From assembly GCF_002019695.1 (NCBI RefSeq), contig NZ_KV917376.1:4412974-4476973 (forward strand): a DNA stretch of 64,000 nucleotides, read 5' to 3'. This DNA is from Evansella clarkii. GTDB lineage: Bacteria; Bacillota; Bacilli; Bacillales; Salisediminibacteriaceae. Each line of letters begins with the position of its first letter. The first letter of the stretch is position 1. Made by a program: the position numbers and the translations under genes. A model generated the notes under the pieces. The model did no database searches, had not been told where the DNA came from, and saw nothing but the letters and a program-made list of their open reading frames with translations. Positions 54,075-63,842 of the stretch are shown here, in pieces.

Positions 54075-54746
54075 TTACAATGGACCGGAGATTCCTTGCT
54101 TACGAATCATGATAAAGTGGGCTGCAAGTAATCCCAGTAAAGCTCCAGGCAGGAAGAATACATGAATGGCAAAGAACCTGGTCAGCGTCTGAGCACCGAT
54201 AATTTCTCCGCCGGCTAACAGAGCCTTCGCAAATCCTCCCACAACCGGAACACTTTCTGCAATTTCAAGTCCTACTACTGTTGCAAAGTAAGCTTTCATA
54301 TCCCATGGAAGGAGATAGCCTGTGAATCCAAGGCCAAGCATTACAAAGAACATCAGAACTCCAACAACCCAGTTTAATTCACGTGGTTTTTTATATGACC
54401 CAGTGAAAAATACCCGGAGAGTATGAAGGAACATCATGACGATAACAAGACTCGCCCCCCAATGGTGCATACCACGAACGATCACACCATGTGTTACCTC
54501 ATTCTGCAGGAAATAAACTGATTCATATGCATGAATAATATCCGGTACATAATACATTGTTAAAAACATTCCGGAAAGGATCTGGATAACGGTTACGAAA
54601 AATGTCAATCCTCCGAAACAATAAACAAAAGCTGAAAAATGATGGGCCGGGTTAACGTGTTCCGGAACCTCATGGTCGGCGACATCCCGCCACATAGGCG
54701 TAATATCAAGACGTTCATCCACCCAATCATAAATTTTTTGTAACAT
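54075..54746 (-). CDS. qcrB: Menaquinol:cytochrome c reductase, cytochrome b subunit
   Basis: A 223-residue cytochrome b6-type protein. Its four helices contain haem b His residues (MHHWGASLVIVMMFLHTLRVFF; FFAIHVFFLPG...HFIMIRK). Cys43 (FVYCFGG) matches the Cys that binds a covalent haem in b6 and Bacillus QcrB. The quinol-site region GFTGYLLPWD is present. It is the middle gene of qcrABC. Confidence 0.95.
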   Translation of the reverse strand: MLQKIYDWVDERLDITPMWRDVADHEVPEHVNPAHHFSAFVYCFGGLTFFVTVIQILSGMFLTMYYVPDIIHAYESVYFLQNEVTHGVIVRGMHHWGASLVIVMMFLHTLRVFFTGSYKKPRELNWVVGVLMFFVMLGLGFTGYLLPWDMKAYFATVVGLEIAESVPVVGGFAKALLAGGEIIGAQTLTRFFAIHVFFLPGALLGLLAAHFIMIRKQGISGPL

Positions 54747-54761
54747 CCGTTACGCCCCCTT

Positions 54762-55259
54762 CTACCGTTGCATAGGTCTTCCTAAATACACGCTTCCGTC
54801 ACGTACTTCCACTTCATACACGTCAAGCGGGCGCGTCGGTGGCGTTCCTGCAATATTTACTCCATCCTTCTCAAAACGCCCGTGGTGGCATGGACAGTAA
54901 AACTGATTTGGATGATCATCATGCCCTTCCCAGTTAACTGTACATCCCAGGTGAGTACATGTAGGCGATAATGCAACAATCTCGTCGCCTTCTCTGTATA
55001 TCCACGCAGATCTTGGCTGGTCAGATGTATACCAAGCATCCTCTACTTCCACCTGGAAGTCGAAACGCTGAGGCTCCTCTGTTAAATCATCGAGAGTTGT
55101 AACTTGTACAAAATCAGATTCGCCGCCTGCCTCTAGAGCCGGGTCAAGTGCGAACCGAACCATTGGACTAATCATCCCCGCAGCCATAAAGCCGCCGACG
55201 CCCATCAGACAATAAGATAAAAACTGGCGTCTGGACACTTTGTGTTTCTTTTCTTCCAC
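54762..55259 (-). CDS. qcrA: Rieske iron-sulfur subunit with Tat signal
   Basis: A 165-residue protein. The twin-arginine signal S9-R-R-Q-F-L14 is followed by a hydrophobic segment. The Rieske ligands are C101-T-H103 with C106, and C122-P-C124-H125 (CTHLGC; CPCHHGRF), giving the [2Fe-2S] cluster and disulfide. It is anchored at the outer face of the membrane. QcrA is a known Tat substrate in B. subtilis; tatA and tatC lie at 3-4.5 kb here. Confidence 0.96.
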   Translation of the reverse strand: MEEKKHKVSRRQFLSYCLMGVGGFMAAGMISPMVRFALDPALEAGGESDFVQVTTLDDLTEEPQRFDFQVEVEDAWYTSDQPRSAWIYREGDEIVALSPTCTHLGCTVNWEGHDDHPNQFYCPCHHGRFEKDGVNIAGTPPTRPLDVYEVEVRDGSVYLGRPMQR

Positions 55260-55523
55260 GACCTTCCCTCCTCACATCTATGTAATCTAAACGACACACA
55301 AAATAAGATACTAAGACATAATCATGATAGCCCAATAATTCTACGAATGTCAACAAATTCTATTAGAACTTGGTTAAAAAATCGGCTGCCTGTACACGTA
55401 CTGGCAGAAAAACCATTGAGCCGCTTAAATCAGCACTTTTTCGCCTAAAACCAGAGCATTATATTCAGAACATTATGAAAAAGGCGTGAAATAGTATACT
55501 CAGAAAACATCAGAAATCAAATG

Positions 55524-56000
55524 TTAAGATCGTTCTTTCGGTTCCTGCTGCCATTTATCGGTAATTAATGGAAGCATCTGTTTCATCTGCTGGTTTAAAA
55601 TCTCCTTCGCATAGGAAGCATCCATGGATTCCAGTGATAATGACGGCATCCAGATAAGCATGTCCGGAAGTTCGTTTTCGAGTTTTTTCCAGTCCCCGTC
55701 AGAAGTAACATAGACGATATGTTTGAAACCGTTTTTAAAAAAGTGCCTGTCCCATTCAAGAAGGCGTTCTAATTTTTGCTCATCTGCTTCACCGGATAAA
55801 TAGGTAAAAGGTGCTATTTGAAATATCCTGCCTTTGAACTGTCTTTCCAGTTCTTCTGTAACAAGAGATGTAAACTCTCCCATTGATACCTTTCCTTTTG
55901 GATCTTTTTCCCAGTCGAGGGGAATCAGCGGGATCACCGCTGTGTCAACGTACTCTTTTGAATTTAGATATGTATCCATTTGCTGTGTAGTCCACTTCAA
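55524..56000 (-). CDS. ypiF: YpiF-like DUF2487 protein
   Basis: A 158-residue soluble protein. It has AVIPLIPLDWEKDPKGKVSMGEF, FKGRIFQIAPFTYL and FKHIVYVTSDGDWKK, fitting DUF2487 next to ypiB and qcr in Bacillus. Function is unknown. A TTG start follows AAAGGAG at ten bases. The 264-bp gap before qcrA shows no other gene. Confidence 0.78.
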   Translation of the reverse strand: MKWTTQQMDTYLNSKEYVDTAVIPLIPLDWEKDPKGKVSMGEFTSLVTEELERQFKGRIFQIAPFTYLSGEADEQKLERLLEWDRHFFKNGFKHIVYVTSDGDWKKLENELPDMLIWMPSLSLESMDASYAKEILNQQMKQMLPLITDKWQQEPKERS

Positions 56001-56064
56001 TGCAATTCCTCTCCTTTGCTGATTTGATTATAAAGTCTGTTAATTTCCAAAAGAAAAGCCCTAA

Positions 56065-56616
56065 TTAGTACAGGGCTTTTAAATCATTGTATTGTTTTAC
56101 GAGATCATGAAAGGTCCTTTCGTCTCCATCAGCGAGCGCACGGTCAATTGCTTTTTCCAGTCCGGAGAGCTGATAGTCCCGGACCGCCTTATCCAGCACC
56201 ATTTCGGCGAGAAGGCTTTGTACATTAGCCTCTTCCTTGTTTACAGGCAGATAAGGATTCTCCTCCAGTACAGCCATATATTGCGGTATTGACTGCTTGT
56301 TCTGAAAATTGAGCTGAATATAAACGTCTTCATTCCTGTTCAGGCGAATGTCATGAAAGGACTTCTCTGCGTCCATCGTCACATGCTGGTTCTTATGGAA
56401 AGCAAAAGGAACGCTGTCCACATCACTTGCTGAAATTACGAGCGCCTTCGGGCAATAGTCCGCCTGTTCCACAAAATGCACCCGTTCCATAAGAAGTTCA
56501 TCACTCATAAGAAAGTTCAGGAGCCAGGCACATTCTCTCCGCTTAAGCTGATACTGATCCAGAAACCATTTTAAGAAATCACGTTTTTCCATAACAGGAA
56601 CAGGGTTGTTCATCAT
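56065..56616 (-). CDS. ypiB: YpiB-like UPF0302 protein
   Basis: A 183-residue soluble protein. It has FLKWFLDQYQLKRRECAWLLNFLMSDE, VHFVEQADYCPKALVIS and a helical C-terminus LEKAIDRALADGDERTFHDL, fitting the UPF0302 family. In Bacillus, ypiB is linked to lysis control under heat shock together with clpXP mutants; its mechanism is unknown. GGGAGG precedes the ATG. Confidence 0.8.
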   Translation of the reverse strand: MMNNPVPVMEKRDFLKWFLDQYQLKRRECAWLLNFLMSDELLMERVHFVEQADYCPKALVISASDVDSVPFAFHKNQHVTMDAEKSFHDIRLNRNEDVYIQLNFQNKQSIPQYMAVLEENPYLPVNKEEANVQSLLAEMVLDKAVRDYQLSGLEKAIDRALADGDERTFHDLVKQYNDLKALY

Positions 56617-56765
56617 AATTCCTCCCTCTTTTTCTGAGTAATACTTGAGGAAGACAATCTTAGCTGCAGCAGCAACGAAGTATACTGAGACACTTTCATG
56701 CTTTCTATTTTACTAATATATTCTTTACAGAGTCAAAAATTCCTTTATAAAATTTCGATTATCCC

Positions 56766-57812
56766 TTAAATAAATTTACTTTGACCTGTACTTTTCCTCT
56801 GAGCAAGAGTTATATAGCAGCATCCGTCCAGCACTGTGCAGGAAAGAAACCCTATATATTCCAGAACTTTAAACAATCTTTTCTCAATGATATCAGCAGG
56901 AGTGTCATAATAATATACTTCTACGTATTTTTCAAGAAATTCAGCTGTCTCTTTTTTTGCTGCAGCCATTTCTGAAGAAAGCCCATGGCTGAGCATATTG
57001 ATGAGAAAAGGAAGACTTGGAACTGCACGTTTGTATACAGAAATATAAACCCGCATCAGTCTGTCCAGGATTTCGTTAAGGGATAAGTTCTGCCCGGCCT
57101 CCCACTTTTCTGTAACGATAAGTTTTTCTCCTGCTTCACAGATCCATCCCTGGCTGAACACAAAATCATAGAGCAGGGAAAAACAGTCGGGATAATAGTT
57201 AAAGTAACGTCCATAACCAAACCGCCATTGCTCTTCAGGGAGCTTTTCCCCCAGGGACAGCAGATTCAGAATTCTTTCCAGTTCCCTTTTATTAATAATT
57301 TTGTTCTTTGAAAGTTTTACAGGCCTCTCTGCCAGATACTCCATAAAAAGGAACAAATCATTAATAATATTTGCCGTATTATTGTTTTGACTGTCAGGGA
57401 TATAAATGAATGTATCAGAAAACTTTCTGCATACGAACGTGTGAATTTTCTGGCGCAGCTCATCCGGCAGCAGCCAGCCTCCCTTTTCTGTTTTGTATAT
57501 CCAGCCGTCTTCTTTCAGAATGGTAATTAACCTTTCGAATTTCCCTCTTTCAGATTTGTTTATAAAGGTAATAAGCTCACTGTCTGTAAACGAATAGTGA
57601 AATGTAGAGTACACAAACGGAAGGAGAAGCTGCTGACCGGCTGCTTCGAGTTTCCCCCATTTTCCCAATGCCAGTTCCTCATTAAGAAGTTCGTTAATCA
57701 GACCCCCTGCAAGCTCTTGTCTGGAATACAAGTTGCACGAGACCCCCAGCGCTTTTGCCCTGCTAACTAATTCTGACTGTGGCTGAGATAAAAGAACTTC
57801 CGTTAAATTCAT
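56766..57812 (-). CDS. Uncharacterised protein, helicase-N-domain-like
   Basis: A 348-residue protein, not firmly identified. It starts with a SAP-like helix pair (LLSQPQSELVSRAKALGV). From ~150 the block DLFLFMEYLAERPVKLSKNKIINKRELERIL resembles the PF13625-type region found beside XPB/Ssl2 helicase N-termini and in standalone Bacillus proteins. Winged-helix-like segments (KFERLITILKEDGWIYKTEKGGWLL) surround it. No ATPase motif is present. It lies between ypiB and ypiA. Confidence 0.55.
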   Translation of the reverse strand: MNLTEVLLSQPQSELVSRAKALGVSCNLYSRQELAGGLINELLNEELALGKWGKLEAAGQQLLLPFVYSTFHYSFTDSELITFINKSERGKFERLITILKEDGWIYKTEKGGWLLPDELRQKIHTFVCRKFSDTFIYIPDSQNNNTANIINDLFLFMEYLAERPVKLSKNKIINKRELERILNLLSLGEKLPEEQWRFGYGRYFNYYPDCFSLLYDFVFSQGWICEAGEKLIVTEKWEAGQNLSLNEILDRLMRVYISVYKRAVPSLPFLINMLSHGLSSEMAAAKKETAEFLEKYVEVYYYDTPADIIEKRLFKVLEYIGFLSCTVLDGCCYITLAQRKSTGQSKFI

Positions 57813-57864
57813 AAGGTGCACCTCTTCTCTTATTTTGCCTTTTATTATTCCTCACAAAAAGAAA

Positions 57865-57890
57865 AAGCATCCGGAATTTGCCGGATGCTT
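57865..57890 (-). terminator. Terminator of ypiA
   Basis: AAGCATCCGG-AATTTG-CCGGATGCTT, with TTTTTCTTTTT on the minus strand. Confidence 0.88.
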
Positions 57891-57894
57891 ACGT

Positions 57895-59160
57895 TTATTC
57901 GGTTAAATTAGCAAGTCTCTCTTCAATGTCCAGCCGGTCAGGCTGCAGAGAGAGGAGCTTCTTCAAATATGAAATTCCGGAATCTTTTCTGCCAGCTTCT
58001 AAATTTGCGTAGGCTGCTTCTTCAAGCAGTGTCTCATCTTCTTCAAATGCTTCCAGTGCATTTTTATATGCTTCTGCAGCTTCTTCAAGCCTGTCGTTTT
58101 CATAAAGGGCTTTACCCTTGTATCTTTCGAAGAAGGGGTCATATTCCCCATAATCATGGAGAAACGTTACCAGATCAATAGTTTCGTCATACATTTCCTC
58201 TTCCCGGAAATAAAGCAGCAGTTCCTTCACTGCAGAGACATTTGAAGGATTGATTGCAATAACCTTCTCAAGATAATTCTGCCCTTCTTTTCCGTTTCCT
58301 GCTGAAAACTGAAGCCTTGCCATTTCCAGATATAGTTCCTCATTATACTCGTCACGGCTAATCCCTTCCTTTAGAACTTCGAGCGCATCCTCCATTCGGT
58401 TCAGGGAGCGGAGCGCTTTAGCCAGATACGGAAATAAAGTAGTATAATCAGGATCTGTTTCCTTTAATTTCGTAAACTGCTTCACTGCAGTTTCATAATC
58501 ATCCACCTGCAGGGCTGTATATCCATAACCGAATAATCCGTCAGAGCTTTCCTCTTTTTGAAGACCTTTTTCATAGTACTCCAGAGCTTCCTCGAACTGC
58601 CCTGTCGCCCCATATGCTTCAGCAATACGTAAAGCAGGATTGAGAGGATGGTCTTCCGGGAGCTTGTTCTGATGGATCACCTTTTTAAAATAAGGAATTG
58701 AGTGATGATAATCTCCGCGGTTTAAATAAAACTCACCGAGCCCAAATTGAATTACAGGCTCTTCCGGAGCGAGCTTTTCCGCCTGGAGCAGCTTTTGCTC
58801 AGCAACTTCTTCAAGTCCCTGGTTTTGGTATATATCAGCCAGCAGCAGCTGGGACTGGATAAAGGCCGGGTCGCTTTCATCAATTTCGTTCAGCATCTCA
58901 ACAGCTTCGTCTTCCCTGCCCAGTTCACTGTAGCATTCTGCAGCAAAAGCAAACAGTTCTCCATTTTCCGGGTAATTGAACATGAGCTCTTCAACGAGAG
59001 GAAGAGCTCTGTCTACTAAGCCAAGTTCGTAATATAATTCAGCGATAGTTCTTTTCGTTTCGTCATCAGCCTTGCCAGAAAGCTTTTCCACTTTCTGCAG
59101 CCCTTCTTCATGCTGCCCGTTTTCTATTAATTGTATCGCGTTCCGCAGTTGTTCGTTCAT
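57895..59160 (-). CDS. ypiA: YpiA, TPR protein
   Basis: A 421-residue soluble protein made of about ten TPR units (EELMFNYPENGELFAFAAECYSELGREDEAVEML; YFKKVIHQNK; ALEYYEKGLQKEESSDGLFGYGYTALQ). It sits just upstream of the ypiB/ypiF/qcr genes, as YpiA does in B. subtilis. AAAGGTG precedes the ATG at 59160. Function is unknown; strongly acidic. Confidence 0.85.
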   Translation of the reverse strand: MNEQLRNAIQLIENGQHEEGLQKVEKLSGKADDETKRTIAELYYELGLVDRALPLVEELMFNYPENGELFAFAAECYSELGREDEAVEMLNEIDESDPAFIQSQLLLADIYQNQGLEEVAEQKLLQAEKLAPEEPVIQFGLGEFYLNRGDYHHSIPYFKKVIHQNKLPEDHPLNPALRIAEAYGATGQFEEALEYYEKGLQKEESSDGLFGYGYTALQVDDYETAVKQFTKLKETDPDYTTLFPYLAKALRSLNRMEDALEVLKEGISRDEYNEELYLEMARLQFSAGNGKEGQNYLEKVIAINPSNVSAVKELLLYFREEEMYDETIDLVTFLHDYGEYDPFFERYKGKALYENDRLEEAAEAYKNALEAFEEDETLLEEAAYANLEAGRKDSGISYLKKLLSLQPDRLDIEERLANLTE

Positions 59161-59276
59161 AATAATCACCTTTCACTATTCGACTCATTAACCATTTTAA
59201 CCAATAGTATTAAAGAGTCAAACAATTGGCTGCTACAGAGTGAAGGACATTGCCTCCCCTTCCCTACCTCAGCCAG

Positions 59277-60173
59277 CTAATCCTCATATTTATAAATCTC
59301 CTGTATCGGAAGGAATTTTTCCGGAATAAGATTGGTTAACTCTTTTCCTTTTATGTTTGAGAGTTTCCATTTGGTCCCTGTTTTCACTATCTTCCCTTTT
59401 AAAACAATAATGTCAGGAACCTTAAATGGCTGCGCAGCCTGTTCGGCTGAGGAAGAATACATAAGATAATCAGCATCGCTGCCCATTACAAGAGATCCCT
59501 TTTTAGGAAAGAGACCTGTTCTTTTTGCAAGAAAGGGAGAAACGGGAATGCCTGGGTCGGGAAAACTATAATAGGAATTGAATTTAAATACATCTACGAT
59601 ATGTTTCCAGGAGGCGTATATTTTTGCTTTTTCTTTCATATCAGTTACTTTTTCTAATGGTTTACAAATCAGCATCATTCTTTTTGGAAACATAGCTTCA
59701 GCAAACCGCTGCCAAGGAGCAGCAGCTATTTCATAGGCTGACTCAGCATAAAAAATTACTATTGGTACCGACTGCTGCCTTAGGCTGCGCATCCAGCTTT
59801 CAGACATTCTCGCCAGGGGGAGCTTCACTGCCTGTATATAATCAACAGGACAATCGGAAAGCTTGTGCCTTGTGTCCTGCAGGCAGTCGTCACTTTCACT
59901 TTCATATTCGATATTCACAGCATGTATAAGAGTTGTAAAGCCATGAAGCAGCTTCTGCTTGACATAGGATATCCCATTACCTGCTGAAAATTGTTCTGCT
60001 GCCTGAGTATCAAGAGTAATTTTTCCAGGGAAGACATTAAATTCTTTCGTATTCATTTTAAATATCCCTGCAGGACTCACAGGGAATTCTGCATACCTTA
60101 CTTTTCCTCTGTCTATCCATAAACCTCGTGATTTATTCATGGTCTCGTCCCAGATATTCATAATATACTTCAA
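59277..60173 (-). CDS. Degenerate amidohydrolase-like protein
   Basis: A 298-residue protein. It opens with the small beta domain of amidohydrolases (RGLWIDRGKVRYAEF) and ends KKGSLVMGSDADYLMYSS ... VLKGKIVKTG, the usual closing strands of dihydroorotase-like enzymes. The HxH that should follow PGKITLDT is replaced (QAAEQF), and no other metal-site His/Asp cluster is evident. It is therefore probably a non-metal pseudoenzyme. A TTG start follows AGGAGGGG. It lies 50 bp after aroA and may be co-transcribed. Confidence 0.65.
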   Translation of the reverse strand: MKYIMNIWDETMNKSRGLWIDRGKVRYAEFPVSPAGIFKMNTKEFNVFPGKITLDTQAAEQFSAGNGISYVKQKLLHGFTTLIHAVNIEYESESDDCLQDTRHKLSDCPVDYIQAVKLPLARMSESWMRSLRQQSVPIVIFYAESAYEIAAAPWQRFAEAMFPKRMMLICKPLEKVTDMKEKAKIYASWKHIVDVFKFNSYYSFPDPGIPVSPFLAKRTGLFPKKGSLVMGSDADYLMYSSSAEQAAQPFKVPDIIVLKGKIVKTGTKWKLSNIKGKELTNLIPEKFLPIQEIYKYED

Positions 60174-60224
60174 AAAGCTCCCCTCCTCTCATAGACAAGC
60201 TATGAAAAGAAGAGAGCTTTTATG

Positions 60225-61514
60225 TCAGCCATTAATCAGCATATTTAAATCCTTAAAGAAGTGTGGATAGGAAACTGCAACGGCTTCTGTATTCTTAACT
60301 GTAACTGGTCCGTCGGCAATCAGCCCGCATAAAGCCATTGCCATGCCAATTCTGTGGTCGCCAAAACTGTCAGCACTCCCGCCCTGAAGCTCAGACGGAC
60401 CGTTAATAATCATTCCGTCACTGGTCGCTTCAATATCAGCTCCCAGTTTTTTCAGCTGGTTAACCATAGTGTCAATACGGTTGGTTTCTTTTACCTTAAG
60501 TTCCTCAGCGTCTTTAATTACCGTCCTGCCCTCCGCCTGGGTTGCGAGTACAGCTATTGCAGGTATTTCGTCTATTAACCTTGGTATCAATTCTCCGCTT
60601 ATTGTAATACCCTTCAGGCGGCTGGATTTGATTTCAATTGTTGCTGAAGGCTCATTTCCTGATGATTCTTCCTCTTGTATTGTTACATCTGCACCCATTT
60701 GCTCCAGTACATCAAGAATACCGGTTCTCGTAGGGTTTATACCCACATTTTCAAGCCTTACTGAGCTGGACGGTGTAATAGCGGCTCCAGCGAGGAAAAA
60801 TGCTGCGGATGAAATATCCCCCGGAACCTTTACAGTGGTGGCAGTAAGTTCTGGTTGCCCGTATACAGAAGCGTTCGTTCCTTCCACCTCCACTTTTGCA
60901 CCAAAAGCTTTGAGCATCCGCTCTGTATGGTCTCTTGATCGATAAGGCTCCGTTACCGTCGTTTTACCTTCAGCCCCAAGTCCTGCTAGCAGGACAGCCG
61001 ATTTCACCTGAGCGCTGGCAATGGGGGAGTGGTAATGTACGGGTACAAGATTGCCGCCTCTGATTGTCAGTGGTGTAAATCTCCCATTATCCCGCCCGTC
61101 AATTTTTGCATTCATCATTTTTAGCGGCCCTGTCACTCTCCCCATAGGCCTTTTAGCAATAGAATCATCACCTGCCAGGACAGCGGAAAATGGCCTTGTG
61201 GCAAGGATACCGGACAGGAGCCGGATCGTTGTACCGGAATTGCCTACATCCAGTATGGAATCAGGTTCCTGAAGACCCTCCAGTCCCCTGCCTTCCACGA
61301 TAATTTTATCGTTCTCTTCATGAATAACAACACCCAGCTGTTTCATACAGCGGATGGTGCTCAGACAGTCATCTCCTTTAAGAAAACCGGTTATTTCCGA
61401 TGTGCCTTCAGCAATTGAAGAAAACATAACTGCTCTATGGGAGATAGATTTATCTCCCGGGACAGATAATTCCCCGTTTAATCCCTGTGGTGCTCTGTTA
61501 ATAATTTCTTCCAT
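60225..61514 (-). CDS. aroA: 3-phosphoshikimate 1-carboxyvinyltransferase (EPSP synthase)
   Basis: A 429-residue enzyme joining shikimate-3-phosphate and PEP. Motifs are [54 protein letters not shown] and [13 protein letters not shown]. The layout is typical of Gram-positive class II EPSP synthases ([15 protein letters not shown]). In B. subtilis this gene is called aroE. It follows tyrA by 12 bp, within the trp-hisC-tyrA supraoperon. Confidence 0.95.
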   Translation of the reverse strand: MEEIINRAPQGLNGELSVPGDKSISHRAVMFSSIAEGTSEITGFLKGDDCLSTIRCMKQLGVVIHEENDKIIVEGRGLEGLQEPDSILDVGNSGTTIRLLSGILATRPFSAVLAGDDSIAKRPMGRVTGPLKMMNAKIDGRDNGRFTPLTIRGGNLVPVHYHSPIASAQVKSAVLLAGLGAEGKTTVTEPYRSRDHTERMLKAFGAKVEVEGTNASVYGQPELTATTVKVPGDISSAAFFLAGAAITPSSSVRLENVGINPTRTGILDVLEQMGADVTIQEEESSGNEPSATIEIKSSRLKGITISGELIPRLIDEIPAIAVLATQAEGRTVIKDAEELKVKETNRIDTMVNQLKKLGADIEATSDGMIINGPSELQGGSADSFGDHRIGMAMALCGLIADGPVTVKNTEAVAVSYPHFFKDLNMLING

Positions 61515-61526
61515 TTTTTTCAGCTC

Positions 61527-62630
61527 CTAAAGCAATTCATGTGTTTCATACATATGGTCATGGAGAATCTGTTTTGCTGTAACTAGATCTTCTCTTGAAC
61601 GGAAACTCAGCTGGAGGACACCCATAATATCCTCCCTGGCCTCGATGATTCTAATATTGGTAAGACTGATTTCCTTCTTGGCCAGTATTCCAGTGACGTC
61701 AGATATTACCCCAGGATGGTCAGGGATGTCCACATATAGATCATTGAACGGCATGAGAGCGCCTTTTTTACGGGCGGGCAGCTGATCACGCAATGCTTTT
61801 GCCTCAGCGAAGAAGTTGTAAATCCCAATTTTATCTTCTTCTTCCAGCATATTCTTTACTTCCTGAAGGGCCCCGTCCCATTCTTGAAGCATTTCCAGCA
61901 GTACTTGCCTATTATGTAACAGGATATCACGCCACATAGCAGGTGAAGCAGAGGCAATCCTGGTCAAGTCTCTGAAACCTCCTGCAGCCAGCCGGGAAAC
62001 AATAGGATTTTCCTTTCCCATCTCTCCCGCTTTCAGAACAAGAGAAGAAGCAATAATATGAGGCAGGTGGCTGATCATACCTGCAAACCGGTCATGTTCC
62101 TCAGGGTGCAGCTCAATAAATTTTGACCTCGTGCCCCGCAGCCAGTTTTGAAGCTGGATAATTTTAGATGCTGGTGTCCCTTCCGGTGGAGTAAGTATAT
62201 AAAACGCGTTCTCAAAAAGCCTTTCATTTGACGCGGTTACCCCAGTTTTATGGGAGCCTGCCATCGGGTGCCCGCCGATAAAGGCCGCTCCCTTTTCTGA
62301 AAACACCCTGGCCTTATCCATGATCGTTGTTTTCGTGCTCCCTACGTCTGTAATAATGCAGTCTTTCTTTAATTGCAATTCGGAAAGCTCCCCAAGCATT
62401 TCCACAGCGCTTTGAACAGGAACAGCAAGAATAATAAGATCTGCATTTACTGCTTCTTTTTTATAGTCAACAGCTGTTTCATCCACAATTTTAAGAGACA
62501 AAGCGAGTTTGTTTACTTTGTCATCCGCATCCCAGCCAATTAATGTGCAGCCGGGATGCTCTTTTTTTACATTTAAACTTAGTGATCCTCCGATCAATCC
62601 TAATCCTAAAACTAAAACACGCTTTGCCAA
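61527..62630 (-). CDS. tyrA: Prephenate dehydrogenase with ACT domain
   Basis: A 367-residue protein. The NAD-binding start LGLGLIGGSLSLN, the prephenate site GGHPMAGSHKTG and PEEHDRFAGMISHLPHI are all present. An ACT domain follows (~300-367: DIPDHPGVISDVTGILAKKEISLTNIRIIEAREDI), implying allosteric feedback by an aromatic amino acid. A TTG at 62630 follows AAGGAGGTCC and is preferred to the longer frame that overlaps hisC. Confidence 0.93.
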   Translation of the reverse strand: MAKRVLVLGLGLIGGSLSLNVKKEHPGCTLIGWDADDKVNKLALSLKIVDETAVDYKKEAVNADLIILAVPVQSAVEMLGELSELQLKKDCIITDVGSTKTTIMDKARVFSEKGAAFIGGHPMAGSHKTGVTASNERLFENAFYILTPPEGTPASKIIQLQNWLRGTRSKFIELHPEEHDRFAGMISHLPHIIASSLVLKAGEMGKENPIVSRLAAGGFRDLTRIASASPAMWRDILLHNRQVLLEMLQEWDGALQEVKNMLEEEDKIGIYNFFAEAKALRDQLPARKKGALMPFNDLYVDIPDHPGVISDVTGILAKKEISLTNIRIIEAREDIMGVLQLSFRSREDLVTAKQILHDHMYETHELL

Positions 62631-62643
62631 AAATAGGACCTCC

Positions 62644-63726
62644 TTATTTAACCAGAACCGCAAGCTCCTTTAAGAGTCTTTCATTTTGCTCTTTATTGCC
62701 AAGGGTTATCCTTACTGCGGAAGGATATCCGAGGGCTTCTCCGTTTCTTGTAATAAACCCTTTTGAAAGAAGGTAATTAAACACATCTCCTCCTGGTTTA
62801 TTAAAATCGATTAAAATGAAATTTGTTTGCGAAGGGAAGAAATTCAGGTTATTCTCTTTGCAGAATTCCTCATACCTTTTCATTTCAGTTCTGTTTTTTT
62901 CATAACACTCACTAATAAAGTCTTTATCTTCCAGTGCAGCACAAGCAGCCTTCTGTGCCAGTGTATTTGTATTAAATGGCTCACGTCCCGGGTCAATTGC
63001 TTTAACTACTTCCTCATGGGCAATTCCATAGCCTATCCTTAATGATGCCAGTCCGTATGCCTTTGAAAAAGTCCTTAAAATAATAAGGTTAGGAAAATCC
63101 TTCAGCAATGGAAGTGTTTGTGGGTAGTCTGCCGCTTCCACATACTCATAATAAGCTTCATCACTTATAACAAGGACATCAGAAGGCACTTTTTTAAGGA
63201 ACTCACTGAACGCTTTTTCGCCGACATATGTACCAGTTGGGTTATTGGGATTACAAACAAATACCATTTTAGTATTTTCATCTATAGCCTCAAGCATAGC
63301 GTCCAGATCGTGTACTCCGTCTCTTAGTGGTACCTCTTTTACTTCCGCTCCCTCAATCACAGCATTATGCCGGTACTGGGGGAAAGTTGGTGCAGCTGTT
63401 ACAATGTTATCATTTTTTGTCAGAATAGCTCTGCACAAGATGAGGATTACTTCGTCAGAACCGTTGCCAAAAATAAGTTCCGTTTCCTTAACACCAAGTG
63501 ATTCAGCTGTTTTTTCACGAATTTCTCTTGCGTAGCCGTCAGGATACACTGCCAGATCTGTCAGCGCCTGGCTGATTGCCTCTTTCACTTTAGATGAATA
63601 ACCATATGGGTTTTCATTTGATGCAAGCTTTACCACTTCACTAAGACCTAGTTCTCTTTTTACTTCTTCGATAGGTTTTCCAGGCTGATACGCGACCATG
63701 CCCACCATTGATTCTTTAACCTTCAT
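62644..63726 (-). CDS. hisC: Histidinol-phosphate / aromatic aminotransferase
   Basis: A 360-residue PLP aminotransferase. It has [39 protein letters not shown], and the PLP Lys in [15 protein letters not shown]. Position between trpA and tyrA matches the B. subtilis aro supraoperon, where HisC serves both histidine and tyrosine/phenylalanine synthesis. GGAGGG precedes the ATG. Confidence 0.94.
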   Translation of the reverse strand: MKVKESMVGMVAYQPGKPIEEVKRELGLSEVVKLASNENPYGYSSKVKEAISQALTDLAVYPDGYAREIREKTAESLGVKETELIFGNGSDEVILILCRAILTKNDNIVTAAPTFPQYRHNAVIEGAEVKEVPLRDGVHDLDAMLEAIDENTKMVFVCNPNNPTGTYVGEKAFSEFLKKVPSDVLVISDEAYYEYVEAADYPQTLPLLKDFPNLIILRTFSKAYGLASLRIGYGIAHEEVVKAIDPGREPFNTNTLAQKAACAALEDKDFISECYEKNRTEMKRYEEFCKENNLNFFPSQTNFILIDFNKPGGDVFNYLLSKGFITRNGEALGYPSAVRITLGNKEQNERLLKELAVLVK

Positions 63727-63842
63727 ATGCGTCCCTCCGCTTTCTCCTTCGTTATCACGAGTTTATTCATTAATAAAAGCAGGAGCAGTCTGCGTGTATT
63801 CCGGCAGCTGCTTCCCGCATTTTATATATATACTCTATCCTA

